DNA of 64,000 bases from Rhabditoides inermis. Its lineage: Eukaryota > Nematoda > Chromadorea > Rhabditida > Rhabditidae. This document shows, piece by piece, positions 12,565 through 25,150 of the stretch (its first letter is position 1; each line of letters opens with the position of its first letter). The notes under the pieces were generated by a model. That model worked only from the letters and a program-made list of their open reading frames with translations. It made no database searches and was not told the origin of the DNA. The stretch covers positions 124,001-188,000 of the forward strand of contig CAWZYM010000331.1 in the NCBI GenBank assembly GCA_963966185.1. Reading direction: 5' to 3'. Both the position numbers and the translations under genes were made by a program.

Positions 12565-13483
12565 TCTGAAATAGTATTGTTTTTTTTCATTATTATGGAT
12601 TTGATATGATTATCACTCGTTATTCATCAAAAACGTTGTTTCATGTACTCATGAAGTATTCAATCGGAGCGCGACATAAACAACACTCATAGAACATGAT
12701 TGTAAACGATAGCAAATGCGATCGTATAGCATAAGAGTATCACTTTCGCCCTATTTTAATTCGAAAAACAATATCTAAACTTTTTTTAAATTTCGCTTCA
12801 AGAAAGTAAGTATGCATTTAGACAGAAAGAAAACTGACAATTGAATGTGAGAGTGAATCGGTGTCCTTGTATTGGCTAGATTTTATCGGTGGAGAGATCG
12901 TAGACAGTAGACAGATCTGCGGCCAAATATTTTAAGTGCATTCATTGTGTTCTCGATTACAAATAACAACTTGCAATACATGCGTTGTGGGAATTGTTCT
13001 CTGTTCAGGAAACATTGTTTGTTTAAGAAGACGTGCTTCTGAGAAGTGTCTTCCTATGTAGGTCAATAATCATGCGATCGGGTTTCAGATGTAGTTCCCA
13101 AGTTGGATGTGTGTATTGCTTCTTTGCTCTCACATTACTCGCTCGTTTTTTTTGGTTTGCATAGGAATAGACGATTAGAACATACCCGATGTGGTTAATA
13201 CGGAGAGATAATTTTTCTTTCGCTCTTTTCAAAGAAAACCTCAATTCGCGAGCGTAGTTTATCTCGAGTTTCAACTTCGTATCAGCAACTTTTGTGACGC
13301 ACAATTTGTGACGGGTGCAGAAAAACGCGTTACGATTGCACATTTTTCGGGGGAGCCGACAAAGCTTATTGAAAATGAGAGAGCTAAAATTTCACGCTCT
13401 TTGCAGGTGATAATTAGTTTGACGTCCTTGCTAGAGCGCTAGCCTGCGTTTATTTACGGAGTTCCGCTTATTATGTTGGTATA

Positions 13484-13560
13484 GGGTGTCCCCGGTTCAT
13501 GGCAGCCAATCCGTCGCATATTTTCGTTGTTGTTACATCGCATCTTTAGTCGCGATATCA
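13484..13560 (+). mobile_element. Terminal fragment of a TATAGGGT-ended MITE
   Basis: TATAGGGTGTCCCCGGTTCA followed by a CGTCGCATATTTTC segment matches the left end of the complete element at 26182-26765. No matching right end was found nearby, so it is a truncated copy. Confidence 0.45.
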
Positions 13561-14391
13561 GTTAAAGGTCAATTCGAGCGAATGATTCGCTGATTTCATG
13601 GAGTCATTAAAGAAAAAAAATGCAAACGGAGCAGAGTTCTTCATTTTTATTGGAAATAACCCCATTCAATTTTTTTTAAAGAAAAACATTAGGTTTTCGA
13701 ATAAAATAAATAAACTTGATAATTATCGATACTTAACCACCGTTATCCAGGTGTAAAAATGTGAATTAGTAAATTGGAAATGACTTTCTTAGAAGTTTAG
13801 CTATACAGCTCAATTTGGGTTCGATACAGAGAAGGAGCAACTAGAATTTGATTTTTGAAATTGGCACTATGCATATACAAGATACCGTAGTAAGAGAGAG
13901 AGAAAAATCTGGCTGAACAATCTCTCGTCATTTTGCGTTTGTCTGACAGACCGCCGAGAGTTTCCGTATCGTGAAAGCTGATATGATAGAGGATTGATTA
14001 GGATTCCCCATAAACAAGCCAGAATTTTGTAGTAGTGTTTTTGTGTTCTTGCGTTATGGTTATGGTTGTGGATTTCAATTGTATTTTGAGTTGATCCATG
14101 TTCATCCTGAATTATCGATACAATTCGACACTGATACTTGTAGTTTTTATATGAGGTATGACTCATGTCAAGCATTGCTCCCAAAGGCTTTAGTGTTCTG
14201 ACGCTATTTCGTTTCAATGAACCCACTTCTCTCTCCCTCGCAAGGAAATTCAATATTATATTTGAGAACGGCTCAATGTCTCGATGTCATTTTTTAATCA
14301 CATTGCTGTATGTTTTTTTTCGGCTTCATGAAATGTACACATTGTCAAGGAGTCAAGGAACGGGGAATACCGAGCGATGCCACGCCCCATT

Positions 14392-14500
<109 letters not shown>

Positions 14501-15609
14501 TCTACTCATCTCTTCTCCCTTTTCATCCTTCTTCCCACACCTCTCTCCATCATTGCGGTTTTTTCAAGATTCTAAGTGTATTTCATTCACAACAAAGTTT
14601 TCCTGTGCTTTGCTCTAGAAGACTATCAGAGTAATTTGACTAGTGCTCATTCAAATTTTGTGAAATCAAGCGCGCGCTCTCTCACTTTCGGCATCTGGTG
14701 CTGGAAATTCAATCTCCTCTCCTTTACGATCTTTATACAGCATTTCATGCAATATTCTGCAGTTTGTATTGATTCATCCCATTCCTTCAATAGGTTTGAA
14801 CTCTAGGAGCTGGCATCGAACGCATACTTTTCAACCTTGTTGCCCAAAAAAAACAACAACGAGATGCCGAAAATACTACGGTGCACATGCACTTACTAAT
14901 AAGTATTTTATGGCGTATGCATTATGTTTTTATACCTTCAATGACTCTTCGGTCGTTCGAATGTTCTTTGTCGCACAACTCACTCCCATGCCAATTTTAT
15001 TTCGTCATTGTGTTTCTGGTTACGATAGATAGTGCGATAATCGAGTCACGTTCTGTTATTCGATTCTTGGCAGTTTATAGTTTATGCAAATAATTGAATA
15101 TTGTTCAGAGATCGGTTAGGTCGTAAAGGCGTGGCCAGAGTGAATAAGACTCCTCAGAATAGCTTTTCTGACCCCTCTTAATTCATAATAGAGTAAAAAT
15201 GAGTTCAGAGCCTCAGAATGACCGAACACGGAAATGCGCTTTGGTAAACATTATTTCTAAGAGGTCGTAAGAGAATATTTACATATTCTGGGGGCTAGGA
15301 ATCCACTGTGGTCTCAGCGACCGCAGTGGTCTGCGTTAGTGACGTGAGAGAGTCAATTTCCGCCCAGATATTCGGAGGTGCGAATACTGCTGTACTCTTA
15401 TGTATGTGTATACATTCTCCTCTTTCTTGCCTTCATTTTCTTTTTTTGCATACCTCTTTTTTACGATATTTCCTCGCGTGTTCCCTGATCGGTTCCCAAA
15501 AAGTGCATTTAATTGTGGTTTGTAAACGTAGTTATGTGGAATTTGTGGAATGTGGTTGTGTGGTTCCGCTTTTATACTAATCACTGCTTGCACTGCCTAT
15601 CAAAGAGAG

Positions 15610-15886
15610 TGTACACTCTGAATTTCGATGTTGAGCTGGCACCGAGATGTGAAAATATGATGAAAATGATCCAGTTTTGTCAATACAACTATGTGCTGAA
15701 AATTACTGTATATTGATGAAAATTTAAAGCAAAACGTGTCAAAATACGGAAGTTGGTGCCAATTTTCAATGTTTTTTCATCGACTTCTAGGTCTCTCCAA
15801 AACATAGTTGTATTGACGAAAAAAACTTATTTTCCGTCATATTCTCACATCCCGGTGCTAACTCAACTTCGAAATTCAGAGTGTAC
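15610..15886. mobile_element. Short inverted-repeat element, MITE-like
   Basis: The left end GTGTACACTCTGAATTTCGA and its continuation to about 15700 are mirrored, with mismatches, by the right end CGAAATTCAGAGTGTAC at 15870-15886. No coding capacity. The family is not identified. Confidence 0.6.
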
Positions 15887-16021
15887 AGTCCCTTTAATTA
15901 GAGGAACTGAATTCTAGGTCTATACATAATTATGTAGATTCATGGTATCCAAATCTTTTTTCGCCAACTTTCATTCGTCATTTTAAAATAATGTGCCGAC
16001 AAGATTCGGATGTCTTTTCAG

Positions 16022-16143
16022 ATGTCGTCCGTTCACATGCAGGACTTGGAGAACTCTCTCTGGCTGGCACTCCTTCGACTCTTTCTGGGACTCACTGCCA
16101 TTGCCGGAAATCTATTCATTATCATCACCATATTCATGGTGAG

Positions 16144-16181
<38 letters not shown>

Positions 16182-16543
16182 CCTCTCTTCCTAGGTACTT
16201 TATATTTCTACATTCAGTTCCCCAAACTTCGCGCCAAATCGTACAACGTGTTGATAGCGATATTGGCTCTGAGTGATATGGTCGTCGGTGAGTCGAAATA
16301 TTTTTGAATAATCTTAACAATAATATATGGAATGATGGAGTGTGTGCTAACAGATCATCTTATTATCATTTTACATAATATGCGGGAAAGTCATAAAACG
16401 ATGCCGGATAGATCTCTGACTCTGATTCTCTCATGAGAGGAAAAAGATGACCACAACACAGATGCGAACAGATCTTTACGATTGTTGCGGAATTGTGAAC
16501 TGCCACAACATGACACTGTGTGAACGTTGAAACGCGGAGATTT

Positions 16544-16595
<52 letters not shown>

Positions 16596-18671
16596 CACCC
16601 CCCCTCTCTCTCTCTCCTCGCAAGGAATGCAAAACATGTGGGAAAAGGATGCATGAATGATGAGAGAAAGAAATCAAAGGTTGCGTGACTGATGAAAAAT
16701 CTCGAATCTCAAAGGGGTCTGATAAGAATAAAAATGCAAAATATTCAGCGATATCTAACTTATCCATTTGTTTCACTTACTAATGTCATGTGCTCTTTCA
16801 TCACTCGAAAACTACATTCTTTTTTACACATAATGATCTGTTATTGATTTGTTTTCTTAATATCTTTTCCTTATTCTAGGATTGTGTTGTGTTTTGTTAT
16901 TGCTTGAGGATAAGGAAGTAATGCGGAAGACTACCAAGTGAACTAATTTGCTACGCGATTGTAGATATTAGCGTTAAAGGTGTACCCTCTGATTCTGGTT
17001 ATGAAACAAATCATGACACGTTTATCGACGACATTTCTGAATGCTTTGCAACAATATAGCATTTAAATTCATACAATAATTGTTTCAAAATATCATTTTA
17101 ATTTCTGAGTGATAAATGCGAACCAAGGTTCAGATTGGTTTTCGGCCGTCAATAGTGCATAACTTGCACCAACTTGCACAATTTGCTACACTATTTCGCT
17201 GTTTTAGGAAGAAAACCCAGTTCTACAATGTTTCCGGTCTTCTAATATTTCAGATAATAAATATTATGTGCAATAATAAACATAAACTCAAAGCATGCGA
17301 ACGAACAGCTGACATTGAAATATCGCCGCTACTTCGTGGTCTGAGATAAACGACGTAAGACACATCAATAGAAGTTTTCGGTAGATTTAACTAATAATTT
17401 GCATAAATCAAAATATGATTATTATTGAACGTAACATGCATCAAACATCATAAGTTACTCCTATAAATAGTATATAATACAAACTTCTCAGTTTTGAAAT
17501 GTGGCGTCGGAGGTAACACTACATACAGTGGCGACAGTGGAACAGTGGCGACTTATTTCTGCCACAACCTGACACATCTCCTTATTTTCACACGAGCAAA
17601 ACATTTGGCAGTAAGTAAACGGAATTAAACCCGCGAAGCACATCAAATTGAGTCAGAGGGATGTTCGGTAATCTATAATTTATACTGGATGATTATGCAT
17701 ATTTTACTCACTTATACTGTTCTTTATATTCATAGTATATTTTTCTTTGCTTACCTTTTCTGTACTTCACACATTTTCCACCACTCAATCACTCGAAGTA
17801 TGATTTCACTTTAACAGAGATCGTGAAAATTGGGAAAAAAGCTAATGTATGAAGAAAGTCGTAAGCAACCTCAAACTTTTTCAGGAATCGGCATTTTGAT
17901 GCGTGTTTTCGTGTTTTTCATGCACGATTCTCAAGGAATAAAACAGTTCGACCTTCGATACTGCCTATCCCTGTCGGCTACTAATGTATACGGTCAGTCT
18001 CTCATACGGTCATAAACGTATACAGTATCTCTATAGTCCTATGGTCAGTCTTCACTTACTCTCCTAGAATCTCTTTCGGTTCTATAAAATAATTGGAGAC
18101 CTTCGAAGACGACGCTCTTCATTATCTATAGAAAAGTAACAATATAGTGTTCCACTAAAGTACAACGCTTTTGTTTGTCGAGCGAGGAAGTGACACAATG
18201 ACAATGAAAACAACGCAAAAGTTCACAATGAATTAATTGTTGGTGTGAGAGAGTGGGGGAGAGGGAAATGAGGGACAGGAAACAAAAGCTAGTGCATATC
18301 TTCTTTATCAGTATAATTCGAGATTGTAGCTCCGAAAACATTTCAGGGATTCACCTCTCTCAACTCTCGGTGCTAGCGATTGCTCTGGATAGGCTGTCCG
18401 CTATTGTCTCGCCTGCGAGATACGGACAGAGAGTGGGTCGAGAGAACACGATTGTTTATATAATTTGTAATTTGATACATAATTTGATGTGATAATAGTT
18501 TAATATAATATAATTCGATTGTTATTGATATTTGACATCTCTTCAGAGTCCCATCTGGTATCCTCTCCCCGTGCTGATACTGATATGGTCTATCAGTATG
18601 ATGGGGTTGTACTTCCTATTCAATGGACGGACCAGTCCGGAAAGTGTCACGAAGGTACGCGGTCTCTCCTC

Positions 18672-18716
<45 letters not shown>

Positions 18717-19153
18717 GCTCTCTCAAGTCTCAAGTTTTGCAATATTTTGAGATTGTTCTTTTGACGAGGCATTATTGACGGTCACGCGGTCTGCACATTT
18801 TATACATAAACATGTCAATTCGAGAAAGAGAGCCACGATCATTGTTGGCGTGTGTAGTGTGAGCGTGAAGAAATGCGGGGCAGGCAGGTTTTTTACTGGA
18901 CAGGGCGCGCACTTTTTTCTGAATTTGGATCGGCACAAGCGCTCTTCACGCTATTAGTTTTATGGCCTATTACAATTGTGCCTTCCTTCAAATGGTTTTG
19001 AGTGCTAAATAAATCGGGATAAATTTATGACTCTCCATCTTTCAGGTGTGCAACGCGGGAGCCACTGACGTCGATGGAGTGTTCGTTAGATACTGGACCA
19101 TCTTTTTCTCAGCCACTGCAGCTGCGATATTCGGTGAGGATGCGTCAGCCAGG

Positions 19154-19212
<59 letters not shown>

Positions 19213-19508
19213 AGAGTGGAGAGAGAGAGAAACAGAGAGAAAAAGAGAGAGAACGTTGATTATGTTTGTACAACCTTTGCGTACGTGCGATTTTTCTACT
19301 CTACCATCCCTCATTTCTCCCAATGCATCTCTATCCTCATTGCGCATTCGGGCTTCATATTAATCCTGGACAAACAGAGATGATGATGGTCATTTTGCCG
19401 GATGCGTCAGCTTGGATTGAGAGAGGGAGAGAGAGAGAGAGAGGGAGAGAGGGAGAGAGAGAGAGAGAGAGGGAGAGAGAGAGAGAGAGGGAGAGAGAGA
19501 GAGAGAGG

Positions 19509-19540
<32 letters not shown>

Positions 19541-22195
19541 GGAGAGAGAGAGAAAATGCGCGAGAGAGGGGGAAATGAGAAATGAGATGGACGTGAATCT
19601 TGTTTCATGCTCCTCAATCATGGCTTAAAATGGGGGACGAACGATGCTCTTATTAGACTCCCATTTGTTATTTTGGGAATCACGAGAGTTACAAATAGAG
19701 AGTGTGACACTTGCGACATTTTCTGAGAGTCACATGTGTCACTCTGATATTAGAACTTGACGTGAGTTTGTCGGTATAATTATATCAGCACTTGCCTATT
19801 ACATTTACCTATCATTTGCCTGTTATTTTTGAAGGTCGCGTAATGAACAAATATGAATATTGCAGATTTCAACAACTCGCGCTAACTTATAGTGGGTCCC
19901 CCGTTTTGGCGGTAGGCAAGTTGCGAATCGTCATTCTTTTATTCGAATCGTCATTCGAATACTAGATGTGTCCGAAGGTTGCTATCTAGTTCATTGCGCG
20001 CTATCTGAACCGATGCACCGGTGTCATTTTTGAGAAAAATTTATGGAAATGGAATGCAAAATTACTCCTTAGCTACCGTCTTCTGGATTTGATATCAAAT
20101 TGCGCTGAACTACATTTGGAAATAACTTCGTTCAAAGTTTATGAAACCATACCAAATTTTCATGAGAGGTGTATCGTTACCATAGCTACAACTCTATAAT
20201 CGCAATTTTCCGAATTCGGTTCTCATAATTTAGATAACTAGCATGATCTGAATTACTTTATAACATAACTTGGAATCAAGTGATGCTATCGATCGATATC
20301 AAACTTGTGCGTAATGGAGACACTTCTGAGGATGAAATAACGTTAAAAACTGAAACATTGTTACCTACAATCTAGGAGTTTCCCCACCGAGCATACACTT
20401 ATCACAAAATAACTCTTCAACGGCTTGTCTAAATTCGACCAAACTTATCACATGTATACAAATTGACCCGCTCTACAAACGTATGATCTCAGAGTTGAAA
20501 TATCTTTTCTCGAAATACCGTAATCATCGACATTTTCATTGGCACTGGTGGAATGAGGTGCATTTACATGATTTTCTCATCGGTCTGCGTCATTTTTTTG
20601 GCCAAAGATAATTCGCCTACCGCGAAAACGGGGGACCCACTATATCAAAAAGCATAAAGAAGAGTAAATGAACGACATAAACCTACTTTATGATTTGACA
20701 TCTTCAAAAGAGCCTACAAATTTACCAGAAAGAAATCGTAGAAAATACATTATTTTAATACAGTACAGCTTGATGAGTTAGGTGATCCCTGTACATGTAC
20801 ATACATGTAACATGTACATACGTGCATGTATGTTGACGAGTTGACGTACGTTTCTGGTGTTTCTGTACATATCGTTTGCAGTGGCCTACCTGCTGACGAT
20901 CTGTATGATACGACGGGGCTTCCGCGGATCGGCTATGCATAAAACAGAGATGGCCAGGGAGTACAGCAGACAGAAGAGGGTGAGACCATCTCTCTATCTC
21001 CCCCCTCTCTCTTTTTCACGCTCTCTCTCTTTCTCTCTCTCTCTCCCTCTATGCCTGATTCAGGTCTTCCTCACCATCTCCTGTGTCCTCTTCTGCTACT
21101 TTCTCTGCTCCGTCTGCCCGCTCCTCGTCATTGTTGGCAGTTTGATTGTCAAGGTTTGTGTTACCACTAACTTTATTTTGTTGTAAGTATTTGTTGTACT
21201 ATTATTTTGGCACACTCTTTTTACTTTTGTTTGTTTACAAAAGAAAAAAAGTGAGAGACACAGTAACTCAAAAGAAAATGAGCAATGCAGCAAACAACGA
21301 GATGACCCTAATTCTTGTCAATCTTCTACCTACTCATGGCATAATTCTATATATACGCTAAGCGAGTATATAGAATTACATACAACATTGCTTAAAGATA
21401 GAATTTGAATAAAAAATAAAGAAACTAAAAACAAATAAAGTAGAAATTCGCAGCCGTTCTCATGCTTTAGGGAACACTACAAATCATGTTATTTCTACCA
21501 AAATTCACAGAATAACTCAAAATCATGTCAAAATCTCAATAACAGATACTATTCGTCAATAGTGATGATCGTAGTATTTTATTCGTATTGCAGGCGTCGC
21601 GACACACGATGGGCATCATCGTGCTCGTCTACGGCCTGCTCTCCGGCGTGAACGCCGCCGCCAACATATTCATATACGGATGGAAGTACGGCGAGCTGAG
21701 AAAGTGGGTTCATATGTATAAGTATACTATACTGTACTATTCATATACTATACTATGTATCATATAGATATAGTCAGAATTAGTGATATGCCGCGAAAAA
21801 GAGTGGCAGACGGCGCATTTTCTGGTTGCGAGTTTATAAACATCATGTGCTTTCAATGAGTAACTCCGAGATTCATGAATCATGATACAGAATGTAGATT
21901 GTACTATGTACGAATGTTCGTATCATTAATGGGATTATGGCTCGATTCGGGCAATGAGGTAACGAAATAAACATGATCCGCTAGACAGACATGTGATTCT
22001 TATAAATAGCAAAACATCTGGTTGTCGTAGCTTGTAGTGATTAAAAAGAATTTTCATTTTATATTCTTCGAAATTATGATTTATTGATTTTTTCAGAGCT
22101 ATGCAAGAAGTACTCCACGGTAGAAAAGGCAACTACACAAGTTCAGTTACGCGAGTGGAGAGAAGAAAAACGGACTACTCACCTACCTACTCATG

Positions 22196-22196
<1 letters not shown>
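16022..22196 (+). CDS. Seven-transmembrane GPCR, srsx-like chemoreceptor (10 exons, 324 aa)
   Basis: Putative G protein-coupled receptor of the nematode srsx type, expected in the plasma membrane of sensory or other neurons. TM1 carries AGNLFIIITIF; TM2 NVLIAILALSDMVV; TM3 begins near RYCLSLSATNVYG and ends with DRLSAIV, where the usual DRY is DRL; TM4 follows SPIWYPLP; an extracellular Cys (KVCNAG) can pair with the TM3 Cys; TM6 has FCYFLCSVCP; TM7 NAAANIFIYGW resembles NPxxY. The short basic tail ends TDYSPTYS. Exons: 16022-16138, 16218-16287, 17885-17992, 18347-18432, 18547-18654, 19046-19133, 20882-20979, 21064-21153, 21594-21703, 22097-22196. ATG directly follows TTTTCAG. Ligand unknown. 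The seven-TM call is firm; the subfamily is less so. Confidence 0.88.
19157..19560 (+). repeat. Two (GA)n tracts in a GPCR intron
   Basis: GA tracts at 19157-19250 and 19418-19560, each preceded by a near-identical GGATGCGTCAGC..GGATTGAGAGA sequence. This suggests duplication of about 270 bases of intron including the start of the tract. Confidence 0.75.
19890..20642. mobile_element. 753-bp MITE with TAGTGGGTCC termini and TA target duplication
   Basis: The left end TAGTGGGTCCCCCGTTTTGG and the right end CGAAAACGGGGGACCCACTA are inverted repeats of about 28 bases with few mismatches, flanked by TA on both sides. No transposase frame. The TA duplication and length suggest a non-autonomous Tc1/mariner-type element. 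It lies in the intron between GPCR exons 6 and 7. Confidence 0.75.
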
Positions 22197-22236
<40 letters not shown>

Positions 22237-22657
22237 TTCTCTCGCCATACCCTCATATCCACCACCAAACTACTTTCCGAAGTTTTTTTATTGACGGTAC
22301 AGTGTAGGCGAATATTGTCTGCGTCACAATTTTATTCTACGCAGTTTCCGATGAGAGAGTACCAAAACCACCTGTTTCACTGTGATTTATTTCTGACGTT
22401 TTTCGTTTTTTTTCTTGAGTGACTCAACTGCACAATTACATATTACATATTCGTATCTCTCCATTTCCGTTGTCCTTTTTACATGCAAACGAGTGATATG
22501 CGCAATATTGTGTTTTTTTTTACCGCACGGGTAATTAAATTATGTACTTTTACTCGTTGCCAGTACTGCACTATATGTACAACTCCGTGAAGTAGTCTCC
22601 GTCTGGAGCTCTCGTAGTTCTCATAGACAATTGGAGCGCGAGAGTTCTTTTTCACAA

Positions 22658-22749
<92 letters not shown>

Positions 22750-24000
22750 TCTCTGACCAATGCCTGTCGCCCCAGCAACGATACGTGGAAATTCGAAGCA
22801 TCGCGGGAAGCACCCTAGTGTCTATTGGATCACGCAATGTTTCCACGCCATTTGACCCTATATACATACCTACACCTTTATTTGATTAGACAACGATCTA
22901 TTTCGCGCATCTGTTCAGTTACCAAGGATACCGGAAAGGGAGAGAGAGAGAGAGACCCCGCAACGCTTGTTTATTCTCACCACATACATACATTCTCGAA
23001 AGCTTCCCTCACTCACTTTTTGCAGCAAACTTTCGTGTTCGTTTCAGCGATTGAATCAATTATCCAATTTGAAAGGACACGTCTTTCAATACAGTCTATT
23101 CACTGTTTGCCATTTGCACACGTTTTTATCTGCTATTACGTAGTTGTGTTGAATGTCATCTCAACCGGTCTCCGGAGATACCTCTTTTTTACCTCTGCTG
23201 CCTCTGAGGCTTCTTTCAATCTCAGTGCACTGATGACTGCGCCTCTGCATTTCTGATTTTCTGATAGGATATATTTATTGTAGCCATAGTTCGTCTTCCG
23301 TCTTTCACGCTTCAAATTTCCAATACAATGCGCTAGTACAAATGATATTATAGTGAATCGGTAATCCTTTGATTGTTAATGAGTAGTCCAGAACCATTAG
23401 GATTAAGTCTTTCCGGATCGACGGATCTTAGCATTCTATTACCAGCCTTGCAAATGAGCAAATGAGACCGCGACGATAATCCGTATTACGCATTGCTGCG
23501 AATGAATGAATGATGTGAAGCTGTGATCTACAGTCCACACACTACTAACGAGCCACTATTTGTTTGTGTGTTAAACTGCAATATTAATTTTCTTCCTGAA
23601 TGCGCGATGTTGCATGAAAAGCGGTTACAGAAATATGTTTTCCCGTATTATTCTGAATGATTTGAAACTGTGATCTACTGCTATCGATATACTATTAATG
23701 TTGTTTGCGTGTTCAGTGTGCAGATTTCTGCTTGGAAACGCGGTTGCATGCCTTATCGTGATTCCCGTATTTATGCAACACACTCACGCCGCAAACTTAA
23801 TCCGCTCGCGTTTTAATCATCAGTAATTTCCTGTTTCTTGCGCGTATCGATGATCTTTGTAGTAGTTTTGCAATGTTGAATCTTGGTGTTTTCGAAATTT
23901 ACAATCTTGGTTTTCGATAGAATATTTTATGAGTCCTGATACCAAGACCATTTTCGAAGTTTCCGAAAGTTTAGCTTACCGTCTCGTTCAGTGCGTGGTG
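22197..24000. other. Intergenic region between the GPCR and FHA genes
   Basis: CT tracts begin three bases after the GPCR stop (22199-22245) and a longer one lies at 22663-22745. The rest is AT-rich with no frame I can support and no clear AATAAA. It presumably includes the FHA gene promoter and 5' UTR. Confidence 0.6.
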
Positions 24001-24042
24001 ACTGGTGACTGGTGACTGGTGACTGGTGACTGGTGACTGGTG
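24001..24042 (+). repeat. Six ACTGGTG heptamers directly before a start codon
   Basis: Exactly six ACTGGTG units end at the base before the FHA ATG. Because 7 is not divisible by 3, the array puts a TGA in frame at 24034-24036, which blocks N-terminal extension in this exon. Confidence 0.9.
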
Positions 24043-25109
24043 ATGTTGCGTCGACAGCGTTCGGCCGACGTCATCTCCCTCTCACAGCACACGACCATAG
24101 GGACAAGAGATTGCGATGTCACATTACAGGTATGTTCAAATGCACAAGAAGCGTTTTAACATTTTAACATGTCTCACTTCAAAGTTCAGTATGCATAGAA
24201 TTTCGCATTTGTCTTTCGTCATACTGTGAAAACGTTTTTTTCTTGATAATAGTTATAAATACTAGCAGTAATATTATTACAACACTCAGAGGCCCGGAAG
24301 AGCACTAACGTGAGCGTGAACGTTTTGATCAACATTTCGAGTAGCTCAATTGACATTTTGATACGTTTCGGATTCTTGTCAAAAACGCGTTCTTTCAAAA
24401 CTAGTCAATTCCATGATCACAAGTGTATCGCAATTGAAACTTCTAACGAAAGTGATTGGGGAAAAGGATTTTTCAAGCATTTTAATATTATTCACTTCAA
24501 ACGTGTAGGAAGACCAATTTTTACTTGCTTTTTTTGAACAAAATACTAATTTGAACTGAGATGCTTACCTCCTTCGACTCCATCCGCAGAGTGAATCTCT
24601 TGAATCGGAGGGGCTATACTTTTACCTTTACCTTTACTAATTTGAACATCAATTGCAGGACTCTACCCTGTCCCCTCTGCACGTCTCCATTGAATACAAC
24701 CCGTCTACCGGCACGTTCTGGCTACTCGATCACAGCTTCTCTGGAACACAAGTCAACGGCAGAAAAGTCAGGGGACAGGTACGGTTGTTTACCTGTTTGT
24801 TTATTGTTTTGGAAATGTTGATGTTTGTCGTGTGACGCGTCTGTATCATTTGATTTGATGCATACCGTATCCCCCATTCCCACCTTTTTCCCTGCGAAAA
24901 CTCGAATTTCTATTTTTTCCGACGAAAAGTCAGCGCCGTGGGAGCAATCAACACGGATTCGTACACAAAATAAATGAGCGATAGCCGCTCTGACTTTTTA
25001 ATATTCCCTTTTTGTATTTTTGTATAGCGTCGCGTTCCCGGGAGGCCCGATTAGTGAATCGAGCGATGTTCGAAGTGTCACTTTGTAATGATGTGATTGT
25101 TCTAGCTGT

Positions 25110-25150
<41 letters not shown>

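Noticed and set aside
13023..13343. 106-residue minus-strand frame
   Set aside because: No recognisable motif, AT-rich codon usage unlike the GC-rich exons here, and it abuts MITE-like sequence.
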